Source: Planctomycetaceae bacterium
GTDB taxonomy: Bacteria; Planctomycetota; Planctomycetia; Pirellulales; Thermoguttaceae
Reading direction: 5' to 3'
NCBI GenBank assembly: GCA_031278315.1
Contig: JAITKS010000426.1
Location: forward strand, 1-8,576
DNA length: 8,576 nucleotides
Positions 1-4,874 of this stretch are shown piece by piece. A model generated the notes under the pieces. That model was not told the DNA's origin, made no database searches, and saw nothing but the letters and a program-made list of their open reading frames with translations. The translations under genes and the position numbers were made by a program. The first letter of the stretch is position 1; every line of letters begins with the position of its first letter.

Positions 1-35
1 ATTTTTTTTCGTCTATTTCGTTTTTTCAAAAAAAT

Positions 36-69
36 TTGAAAAACAAAAATTCTACTGAAATATTACAAA
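36..69 (+). repeat. Right-end fragment of the inverted-repeat element
   Basis: This stretch starts TTGAAAAACAAAAATTC and ends ACTGAAATATTACAAA. It matches the right ends of the copies that finish near 5935, 7503 and 8565. No matching left end lies inside the window, so the copy is either solo or has its left half upstream of base 1. It is non-coding. An open frame that runs through it (36-245) has no sign of being a gene. Confidence 0.65.
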
Positions 70-75
70 ATATTC

Positions 76-110
76 TCCTCTCTGTGTTCTCTGTGTACTC
101 TGTGGTTAAT
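76..110. repeat. CTCTGTG-type intergenic repeat motif
   Basis: Three imperfect, consecutive units of about 10 bases (CTCTGTGTT, CTCTGTGTA, CTCTGTGGTTAA) form a short tandem run directly after the element end at 69. From memory, the same phrase (in reverse, ACCACAGAG followed by ACACAGAG units) is scattered between genes in many unrelated bacterial and archaeal genomes. I know of no agreed function. It is non-coding. Confidence 0.5.
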
Positions 111-116
111 TTAAAA

Positions 117-149
117 AATTCTATCATCGGAAATTCCGAAGATAGAAAT
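117..149. other. Compact hairpin
   Basis: Bases 119-132 (TTCTATCATCGGAA) and 134-147 (TTCCGAAGATAGAA) are inverted copies with one mismatch. They form a stem of about 13 pairs with a very short loop. No T-run follows on the plus strand, so it is a poor intrinsic terminator in that direction. It may belong to the repeat debris at 36-110 or mark the end of a transcript from outside the window. Confidence 0.45.
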
Positions 150-361
150 TCAGAATCGTCTCTTTATGTATTGATTAAATTCAGATACGATGTTAAATTT
201 GTCCTGATTACAATCCTTGACATCATGTCTAGCTTCTTAAATTAAAAAAATTTCGTCCCGTAAAAAATAACAAACCATAATTTACACAATCAATAACAAA
301 TTCTAATGACCCCTTGCCGAAAAATATAGATTATAAAAAAAGAAAATTTGTAAATTTACTC
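150..361. other. Non-coding stretch upstream of rdgB
   Basis: I see no gene here. A TTGACA at 217-222 is followed 15 bases later by TAAATT (238-243). The spacing is too short for a confident promoter, but it is the best candidate for rdgB transcription that I found. The rest is A+T-rich sequence without clear structure. Confidence 0.3.
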
Positions 362-428
362 TTGCAATTGGACTGAATTTTTTCATTTTTTCTAGTTTGA
401 AAAAAAAGAAAAAATTCTGCCAATCTGC
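362..428. repeat. Short degenerate element copy forming a hairpin before rdgB
   Basis: GAATTTTTTC (375-384) pairs perfectly with GAAAAAATTC (408-417). T-runs and A-runs continue the stem inwards, and TTGG/CCAA (368-371, 420-423) pair outside it. The right arm, TTTGAAAAA followed by AAAAATTCTGCCAAT, resembles the right end of the element family (TTGAAAAACAAAAATTCTAC). I read it as a minimal or decayed copy. It lies in the probable leader of rdgB, ending about 50 bases before the start codon, and could affect expression. That last point is inference. Confidence 0.4.
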
Positions 429-476
429 TTGATTTTACTCACCACAAACCTTAATTTAATAAATCAATCCCAATCA

Positions 477-1085
477 ATGACAACAATATTACTTGGTACA
501 AATAATCGTAAAAAAGGTATAGAACTTTTAGAATTGCTCTCGCCTTACAAAATCGATGTGCTTACTCTCGCAGATTTTGACCGTAAATTAGACGTGATCG
601 AAGACGGTCAATCTTTTATTGAAAACGCCCGCAAAAAAGCTGCCGAATACGCACGATTCTTTAACATGATTACAATCGGTGAAGACAGCGGTCTTTGCGT
701 TGATGCACTCAACGGCAGCCCTGGTGTTTACTCTGCACGGTTCGCCTCAATCGATAACAATAACATAAACGCATCCGATGAGTTAAATAACAAATTATTG
801 CTGACAAAATTATCTAATATCACAAAAGAAAAACGAACAGCCTCTTATACTTGTGCCGCCGCTATCGCTGACCAAACCGGTAAAATTATAGGTGAAACTG
901 AACAATATTGTAAAGGCGAAATTTTATTCGAACCCGCCGGAAACGAAGGTTTCGGATACGACCCTCTGTTTGAAATTATCGAATATCATAAAACATTTGG
1001 TTCTTTATCTCCCGCCGTAAAAAAAGCAATAAGCCACAGAGCAAGAACAATAAGAAAACTAATACCAATAATAACAAATCTCTAA
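477..1085 (+). CDS. rdgB: RdgB/HAM1-family ITP/XTP pyrophosphatase
   Basis: This cytosolic house-cleaning enzyme hydrolyses dITP, ITP and XTP to the monophosphate and pyrophosphate, keeping deaminated purines out of DNA and RNA. The 202-residue product has the normal family length. Family signatures in order are TNNRKK (8-13) at the triphosphate-binding N-terminus, SFIENARKKA (46-55), EDSGLCVDALNGSPGVYSAR (69-88) with the catalytic-type Asp70, GFGYDPLF (158-165) and SHR (186-188) with the conserved base-contacting His-Arg. I chose the ATG at 477 because MTTILLGTNN aligns with family N-termini. An in-frame TTG at 429 would add 16 unrelated residues. There is no Shine-Dalgarno before the ATG. 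The gene stands alone, with a hairpin-forming element remnant upstream and a long non-coding gap downstream. Family assignment is secure. Confidence 0.95.
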   Translation: MTTILLGTNNRKKGIELLELLSPYKIDVLTLADFDRKLDVIEDGQSFIENARKKAAEYARFFNMITIGEDSGLCVDALNGSPGVYSARFASIDNNNINASDELNNKLLLTKLSNITKEKRTASYTCAAAIADQTGKIIGETEQYCKGEILFEPAGNEGFGYDPLFEIIEYHKTFGSLSPAVKKAISHRARTIRKLIPIITNL

Positions 1086-1241
1086 AATTGTATTTTAAAC
1101 TGTCCGCATTTTAAATTTCAGGTGAATACAAATTTTTTATTACACTCTTATATCTTATATCTATTTTTTATTTTATTTTATTCTATTATCCTATCGCCGA
1201 AATTAATTGTACAAGTTGTATAACAATATCTATTTTTACAA

Positions 1242-1285
1242 TTATTCTTATGCTATTATTCTTGCAATTCTTATTCTTGCAATTC
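1242..1285. repeat. 15-base tandem duplication
   Basis: TTATTCTTGCAATTC occurs twice back to back (1256-1270 and 1271-1285), exactly. A degenerate third unit, TTATTCTTATGCTA, comes immediately before (1242-1255). It abuts the element end that starts at 1287. It looks like local slippage, and I see no function. Confidence 0.6.
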
Positions 1286-1286
1286 T

Positions 1287-1310
1287 AAAATTCAACTGAA
1301 TAATTACAAA
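1287..1310 (+). repeat. Solo right end of the inverted-repeat element
   Basis: AAAATTCAACTGAATAATTA followed by CAAA matches the right end at 46-69 in 21 of 24 positions. I could not find a matching left end in the preceding 200 bases, so this is a solo end or a decayed copy. Confidence 0.5.
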
Positions 1311-1332
1311 AAATAAAAAAAGAAAATCAGTC

Positions 1333-1361
1333 TTGACAGAGTTTTAAAAAATTCAGATAAT
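1333..1361 (+). promoter_or_regulatory. Near-consensus sigma70-type promoter
   Basis: TTGACA (1333-1338, six of six) and GATAAT (1356-1361, five of six to TATAAT) are separated by exactly 17 bases. This is the best promoter match I found in the window. Transcription would start near 1368 and run to the right. No recognised gene lies close by. It could drive the small frame at 1459, a non-coding RNA ending near 1779, or the lipoprotein gene through a leader of over 500 bases. If the organism's main sigma factor prefers another consensus, the match could be chance. Confidence 0.5.
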
Positions 1362-1458
1362 CCGGCACCTTTGAATAGACGGAATATTTCACTTTAATTT
1401 TCGTTCTTTTAATTGTTTCACATTGTCAAAAAAATCGAGATAAATTATTGACGAGATT

Positions 1459-1629
1459 ATGCGTGGATTATTTAAGATAGGCGAAGTTTTAGGAAAAAAT
1501 AAAACTTTTTTTAAAAAAAGACAAAATTTATTGTTCAGTTTTATTTTTTATTCCGATTTTAACAGTAATACCGAATTTCTAGTTATTTTGTTGTCTGGTT
1601 ATTTTGTACATATTATTGTACATTACTAA
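1459..1629 (+). CDS. Possible 56-residue membrane peptide, unrecognised
   Basis: An ATG-initiated frame of 56 codons lies about 90 bases after the promoter at 1333-1361. The N-terminal part is basic (MRGLFKIGEVLGKNKTFFKK). The C-terminal part is hydrophobic (FLVILLSGYFVHIIVHY, residues 40-56) and could span a membrane. I recognise no family, and the ribosome binding site is poor. Frames of this size arise by chance in A+T-rich DNA, and Phe/Ile/Leu-rich translations are expected from T-rich sequence. The promoter upstream and the single transmembrane-like tail are the only reasons to list it. A small hydrophobic toxin or leader peptide are possible readings, neither supported beyond shape. Confidence 0.18.
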   Translation: MRGLFKIGEVLGKNKTFFKKRQNLLFSFIFYSDFNSNTEFLVILLSGYFVHIIVHY

Positions 1630-1752
1630 TCTCAACATAAACTATTAATTTGATATAACTTTCCACTTGAAAATTCATACAATATAACCATGTATTGTTT
1701 GCGAAATTATGCTCAAGTGCGAAGTTAATTAGTGTGTAATTGTATGAGTGTT

Positions 1753-1779
1753 AACGATATAATCGTTTTTTGTTTTTTT
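1753..1779 (+). terminator. Weak hairpin with T-run (terminator or -10 box)
   Basis: AACGAT (1753-1758) pairs with ATCGTT (1762-1767) around a three-base loop and is followed by a T-rich run to 1779. The stem has only two G-C pairs, so termination would be weak. The same bases contain a perfect TATAAT (1758-1763), which could instead be the -10 box of a promoter for the lipoprotein gene, although no good -35 box precedes it. Confidence 0.3.
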
Positions 1780-1848
1780 ATATTGATATTGACATTGACA
1801 TTGTTTTTTGTTAATCAATCAATATTTGAACTCTAGGCGAATATGTCC

Positions 1849-1877
1849 GGCATTGTGTCAGTTAAAGACATTATGCC
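1849..1877 (+). other. Leader hairpin upstream of the lipoprotein gene
   Basis: GGCATTGTGTC (1849-1859) and GACATTATGCC (1867-1877) pair through GGCAT/ATGCC and TGTC/GACA, with a two-by-two internal loop and a seven-base loop. The hairpin ends 25 bases before the start codon and leaves the GGAAG ribosome binding site (1891-1895) exposed. It may stabilise the message or regulate it. The function is inferred from position only. Tandem TTGACA hexamers at 1789-1800 lie upstream, but without a good -10 box. Confidence 0.35.
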
Positions 1878-1902
1878 ATAAAAACTACATGGAAGTAAAC
1901 AA

Positions 1903-2772
1903 ATGCGAACAAAAACAAAACTTTTATTAAAAACGATAGTGTTGGTTGTACTCGCAATTAGTACAATTAATACAATAGGTTGTAAATCGAAAGGCGGACC
2001 TTGGTACGATGTTCGTTCTTATAAATTTTATAACCCATTGCGGCCGGAAGATCATGCAAGCTATGATAACGCTCCGTCGTCAGTTGCTAACAATCAAATA
2101 GTAAAACCTCACATAGATCAAGGAGTTGAGATCAAACAGCCCGAAGGCGGTTACTACGAACAACGTAAAGATAATAACGTTTTCGCCTCAACACCGACTA
2201 ATGGTCTAACTGGAACAGGAGTAGAATCAGGTTACCCAATTCAAAAAACTGTTTATCATAGTGAACAAGTTAATGTACCGCCAACTACACCAAATCCTTA
2301 CAGTGATCCATCATTGCAGTACAATAACGGATTGAGTAATAATCCAGTATCGCCAATAACAACAACTGGATATAATCAGCCGCCAAATAATAATTTGCCA
2401 ACAGGTTATAACTACAACAGCGAAGTAAAAAATGATGCTAATAGCTTGAATCACGGTTATACAGGATCAAACAATCAGCAGGGTAATCCTTCAGGACAAA
2501 TTTATAGTGCAGGAAATTATTCTGCCGAACAAGTAACATATCCACAGCCAACTCCACAAGTGTCCGGAAATGTCAATAATAACGGAACAATAACCGGACC
2601 GTTTGCTACCCCGCCCGGACAACCGACAACAGTAAATCCCTCGATATACGGTAATAATCAAAATCAACCAAACAATCCTCCTGCTCAACCTAACTTGCAA
2701 AATTATGGTAATGGTACTATCAATTCAGCAAGCGGCTCAAATTATAACAACATGACATCACCAGCCTTTTGA
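1903..2772 (+). CDS. Asn/Pro-rich predicted lipoprotein, function unknown
   Basis: The 289-residue protein opens with a lipoprotein signal: basic MRTKTK, a hydrophobic core (residues 11-22), then TIGC with Cys27 as the probable lipidated residue. Cys27 is the only cysteine in the protein. The lipobox is imperfect because Thr replaces the usual Leu at -3. After a short segment rich in aromatic residues (PWYDVRSYKFYNPLRPED, 33-50), the chain becomes low-complexity, dominated by Asn, Pro, Gly, Ser, Thr, Gln and Tyr, with few charged residues after about residue 110 and no recognisable fold. It is likely a disordered envelope-anchored protein, perhaps a spacer or surface component; that is inference. 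The ATG at 1903 has a GGAAG box seven bases upstream and gives the complete signal peptide. The gene is monocistronic: a strong terminator follows 60 bases after the stop. Confidence 0.8.
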   Translation: MRTKTKLLLKTIVLVVLAISTINTIGCKSKGGPWYDVRSYKFYNPLRPEDHASYDNAPSSVANNQIVKPHIDQGVEIKQPEGGYYEQRKDNNVFASTPTNGLTGTGVESGYPIQKTVYHSEQVNVPPTTPNPYSDPSLQYNNGLSNNPVSPITTTGYNQPPNNNLPTGYNYNSEVKNDANSLNHGYTGSNNQQGNPSGQIYSAGNYSAEQVTYPQPTPQVSGNVNNNGTITGPFATPPGQPTTVNPSIYGNNQNQPNNPPAQPNLQNYGNGTINSASGSNYNNMTSPAF

Positions 2773-2832
2773 CAACAATGATTATCATAAGTCTCATTTT
2801 TACACACACTTGTTGATTGTAAAAAAACATGT

Positions 2833-2872
2833 AAGGTTCTAACGTCAAAAAAAGACGTTAGAACCTTTTTTT
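2833..2872 (+). terminator. Strong intrinsic terminator of the lipoprotein gene
   Basis: AAGGTTCTAACGTC (2833-2846) pairs perfectly with GACGTTAGAACCTT (2854-2867) around a seven-A loop. A run of seven Ts covers 2866-2872. This is a textbook Rho-independent terminator. The A-run before the stem also gives a U-run on the other strand, so it may work in both directions. Confidence 0.93.
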
Positions 2873-3061
2873 GTAATGACCATAACCAATCAGCTGAATC
2901 TTATACAATAAATTTTATACAACTCGTACTATAATTTCGACAATACAAAATACATATTCAATAAAAACCAATTTCCAAATAGATAAACAAATAACTCAAA
3001 CCAAAAATTAAAATGAATACAACAACTTAAAATTACAAGAACATTAAGAACAAAAAATTAT

Positions 3062-3091
3062 AGCAGGTCATATAAGACTGCTTGGTTTTTT
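3062..3091 (+). terminator. Terminator-like hairpin without an assigned gene
   Basis: AGCAGGTC (3062-3069) pairs with GACTGCT (3076-3082), with one bulged G and a six-base loop. TGGTTTTTT follows to 3091. The shape is that of a modest intrinsic terminator. The preceding gene is already terminated at 2872, so this could end a small RNA starting between 2880 and 3000, act as a backup terminator, or be chance. Confidence 0.45.
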
Positions 3092-3158
3092 GCTTTCGAT
3101 TCAGTTGTAATTTGCGATTATTCTATACTCGCCGCAAAAAAATAACACAAATTTCAAA

Positions 3159-3187
3159 TTGACAATTTTAGATCACACTGATTTTAT
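3159..3187 (+). promoter_or_regulatory. Candidate promoter for rpn
   Basis: TTGACA (3159-3164) is followed after 17 bases by TTTTAT (3182-3187, four of six to TATAAT). It lies about 215 bases before the rpn start codon. A second TTGACA at 3213-3218 has a poorer -10 partner. The evidence is hexamer matching only. Confidence 0.3.
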
Positions 3188-3402
3188 TCATCATTAATTT
3201 GCAATAATTAGATTGACATTTGAAAACAAATTTATTAGTAACTATTCAGTAGGCATTTTGAATTTCCGTCAGCATAATTTCCTGTCATCCTCTCCCTTCC
3301 TTTTTTGTAATGATTGGATATACTTATTCGCCTTAATGTTATTTATTGCTTTTCAGCAGTCAACCTTTAACCCAAACAATTAAACGGACACAACGAATAA
3401 TA

Positions 3403-4662
3403 ATGACTAAACAACATAAAAAAACAACTGCTAAATCAACTAGAACAACTAGATCAACTAGAACTAAAAAGTCCGCAGCTGAGGCATTTTACACTGATTC
3501 TAATTCTCCTAAATCATATAGTTGGAATAAGCCGATAGATAAACAGTTCGTTAAGACATCAGTAAGTCATGACATATTTTTCACACTGGTTTTTCAAATC
3601 AAAAGAGTAGCCATAGCATTCATGACTTTTATTTTGCCTCCTGAATTACACAAACAATTAGATTTGTCGAAAATACAAATATCAATTCGCCAATTCCGTG
3701 ATTATTATTTCAATGAATTGCGCAGCGATATGGTTTATAACATTCCGCTTAAACATCCTGCTAATAATAATGACAATCAGGTTTGCTTTATAATCGAACA
3801 TAAAAGCTACGATGATCCGCATTGCATGTATCAACTGCTAAATTACGAGAAACAAATAATCGACAACGAAATTAATTTGGCTAAAAAACAAAAACGTTAT
3901 TCAAAACAATATAATATCCCAACTACTTTTTTAATAATAATACATCACGGTAAAGACAATTACACGGCTTCGGTCGAACTTCGTGATGAGTTTTTGCAAT
4001 TAGACGGCATAGACCCATCTTATATTCTTAGTCAGCGTGCATTTTTTTGCGACTTAAAAACAAAATTAAAAGAAGACCTACCTCATGATCCTGAAGCCCC
4101 AGAACTTTATGTTGCATTACGACTGATGCAAATAATAACAAATAACGACATCGATTCATTATTACAAGAAGACGATATATATGCAGAATTAGAACCTCAC
4201 GCACAAGACCCTGAAATACATAAATTTTCACGCCTTTGTACGTATTATGTATTTGATAGTAGTCACAATTTAACAGACAACGGTGAAAAACAATTCAAAC
4301 AAAAAATATTAAAATTATTAAAAGGAGACGAAAACATGTTGTCACCAATCGCCCAACGATATCTCTCTAGAGGTATAAAAGAAGGTGAAGCCAAAGGTAT
4401 TGCCAAAGGTATTGCCAAAGGTATTGCCAAAGGTGAAGCTAGAGGTATTGCCAAAGGCAAAGCTGAAGTTATAGTTAACGCTATTTTGTCCATTTTGGAT
4501 ATAAAATTTGGCGAAGTATTTGAGACAGTTCAAGAACCTCTTAAAGAAATTACAGTTGTCAATTATCTTGAGGAACTCATGCAGTTTGCCAGAAAATGCG
4601 ATACATTTGAAGATTTTTGTAAGAAATTGACATCAATAAAACGAAAATTTAAAAAATCGTAA
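3403..4662 (+). CDS. Rpn-family recombination-promoting nuclease (full-length, RpnL-type)
   Basis: This 419-residue protein belongs to the Rpn/putative transposase family (PD-(D/E)XK fold), DNA endonucleases now known as antiphage toxins. After an unusual Lys/Thr/Arg/Ser-rich N-terminal extension (about residues 1-50), the nuclease domain begins with the family's HD motif (56-57) and ILPPEL (77-82). It continues with RSDMVY carrying the catalytic-type Asp109 and IIEHKS with Glu132 and Lys134, so the metal-binding triad is intact. The C-terminus holds eight Gly-Ile-Ala-Lys-like tetrapeptides (324-355) and a helical tail. The ATG at 3403 lacks a Shine-Dalgarno sequence; an in-frame TTG at 3346 would add 19 residues. 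An internal start at 4336 with a strong ribosome binding site probably makes a separate C-terminal protein. The poor site at the full-length start and the strong internal site would favour the short product. I see no inverted repeats flanking the gene that would make it an insertion sequence. Confidence 0.88.
   Translation: MTKQHKKTTAKSTRTTRSTRTKKSAAEAFYTDSNSPKSYSWNKPIDKQFVKTSVSHDIFFTLVFQIKRVAIAFMTFILPPELHKQLDLSKIQISIRQFRDYYFNELRSDMVYNIPLKHPANNNDNQVCFIIEHKSYDDPHCMYQLLNYEKQIIDNEINLAKKQKRYSKQYNIPTTFLIIIHHGKDNYTASVELRDEFLQLDGIDPSYILSQRAFFCDLKTKLKEDLPHDPEAPELYVALRLMQIITNNDIDSLLQEDDIYAELEPHAQDPEIHKFSRLCTYYVFDSSHNLTDNGEKQFKQKILKLLKGDENMLSPIAQRYLSRGIKEGEAKGIAKGIAKGIAKGEARGIAKGKAEVIVNAILSILDIKFGEVFETVQEPLKEITVVNYLEELMQFARKCDTFEDFCKKLTSIKRKFKKS
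3436..3462 (+). repeat. Three 9-base coding repeats in the rpn N-terminus
   Basis: TCAACTAGA, ACAACTAGA and TCAACTAGA run in tandem and in frame, encoding STR-TTR-STR. They build part of the basic N-terminal extension, which most Rpn proteins lack. Gain or loss of units would keep the reading frame. Confidence 0.7.
4321..4328 (+). promoter_or_regulatory. Strong internal ribosome binding site within rpn
   Basis: AAAGGAGA contains a full AGGAG core (4323-4327) with eight bases before the in-frame ATG at 4336. It is the best-matched and best-spaced Shine-Dalgarno ahead of any start codon I accept in this window, although it lies in the middle of a gene. The codons used (Lys-Gly-Asp-Glu) sit in an ordinary linker, so the protein sequence does not obviously force this match. 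Confidence 0.7.
4336..4662 (+). CDS. Probable intragenic RpnS-type antitoxin (C-terminal domain of Rpn)
   Basis: This is an in-frame gene within the rpn gene, giving a 108-residue protein identical to Rpn residues 312-419. It starts MLSPIAQRYLSRG, then has eight four-residue repeats (its residues 13-44, mostly GIAK/GEAK type), then a predicted helical tail ending in a basic segment (KLTSIKRKFKKS). In characterised Rpn systems the short C-terminal product (RpnS) is translated separately, dimerises through a helix that can carry variable four-residue repeats, and blocks the toxic full-length nuclease. The internal ATG with its strong Shine-Dalgarno lies 36 bases before the repeats, just where such a start is expected. 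No clear internal promoter is visible, so both products may come from one message. Expression of this product is inferred, not shown. Confidence 0.65.
   Translation: MLSPIAQRYLSRGIKEGEAKGIAKGIAKGIAKGEARGIAKGKAEVIVNAILSILDIKFGEVFETVQEPLKEITVVNYLEELMQFARKCDTFEDFCKKLTSIKRKFKKS
4372..4467 (+). repeat. Eight 12-base coding repeats (GIAK-type tetrapeptides)
   Basis: There are eight consecutive 12-base units, each starting with a Gly codon. Units three to five (4396-4431) are exact copies of GGTATTGCCAAA, and unit seven (4444-4455) is identical to them. Units one, two, six and eight are variants (GIKE, GEAK, GEAR, GKAE). Three identical adjacent units suggest recent slippage. A change in unit number keeps the frame and would alter both the full-length and the short Rpn products. 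Confidence 0.92.
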
Positions 4663-4725
4663 ATATTAAGGAAATTTATTGTATGTTTTATTCGGCTTTT
4701 AGAATTTGTCATTATTTTGTTTGTT

Positions 4726-4752
4726 TTGTATTTTCAAGGAAAAATACAATTT
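4726..4752 (+). terminator. A+T-rich hairpin after rpn, weak terminator candidate
   Basis: TTGTATTTT (4726-4734) pairs perfectly with AAAATACAA (4741-4749) over a six-base loop. Only three Ts follow and the stem has a single G-C pair per arm, so termination would be inefficient. It is the only structure in the 212 bases between rpn and the isomerase gene. Read-through from rpn into the isomerase gene is therefore possible. Confidence 0.3.
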
Positions 4753-4874
4753 AAAATTATCAACATATTAGACACACCTACGAAATCGTTAATTCCTATT
4801 TTGTCCGGTTTACCGTGATATTGAGAGAATGGGGATTGTTCCAAAAAATTAGTAGTCATTTTAGGAAAAAAACT

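Larger units (their letters stand above)
1086..1902. other. Long gene-poor gap between rdgB and the lipoprotein gene
   Basis: About 820 A+T-rich bases hold no recognised gene. They contain a 15-base tandem duplication (1256-1285), an element right end (1287-1310), a near-consensus promoter (1333-1361), a possible 56-codon frame (1459-1629), a perfect palindrome CTTTTTTTAAAAAAAG (1505-1520), a pair of TGTACA boxes six bases apart (1605-1610, 1617-1622), a small hairpin with a T-run (1753-1779) and a leader hairpin (1849-1877). No convincing rdgB terminator is visible. The best candidate is a weak AAATTT inverted pair with a T-run near 1113-1137. Confidence 0.5.
2873..3402. other. Gene-poor gap between the lipoprotein and rpn genes
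   Basis: I see no protein gene in these 530 A+T-rich bases. They hold a terminator-like hairpin (3062-3091) not attached to any recognised gene, a TATAAT box at 2930-2935 without a good -35 box, and two TTGACA hexamers (3159-3164, 3213-3218) that may belong to the rpn promoter. A pyrimidine-rich run (CCTCTCCCTTCC, 3289-3300) has no obvious role. No copy of the inverted-repeat element is present here, unlike most other gaps in the window. Confidence 0.5.

Noticed and set aside
36..245. Open frame of 69 codons at the left edge
   Set aside because: It begins inside an element end, runs through the CTCTGTG repeat and the 117-149 hairpin, has no ribosome binding site and no recognisable family.
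429..476. Upstream TTG start for rdgB
   Set aside because: The 16 extra residues do not resemble RdgB, and the ATG at 477 aligns with the family N-terminus. The segment also overlaps the hairpin region.
2491..2700. Minus-strand open frame within the lipoprotein gene
   Set aside because: It is an antisense shadow of a low-complexity coding region with no start signals or family.
3235..3288. Minus-strand 17-codon frame with a purine-rich ribosome binding site
   Set aside because: It is very short with no family. The GGAAGGGAGAGG run before it is suggestive, but nothing else supports translation.
4372..4467. CRISPR-like array
   Set aside because: The units are contiguous 12-base coding repeats without spacers and lie in frame in rpn.
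4263..4533. Minus-strand frames with repeated Ala-Ile-Pro-Leu or Phe-Gly-Asn-Thr units
   Set aside because: They are antisense translations of the 12-base repeat array in rpn. The repetition comes from the DNA, not from separate genes.
3403..4662. Rpn gene as an insertion-sequence transposase
   Set aside because: The family was once labelled putative transposase, but I see no flanking inverted or target repeats. The element family of this window does not flank this gene closely.
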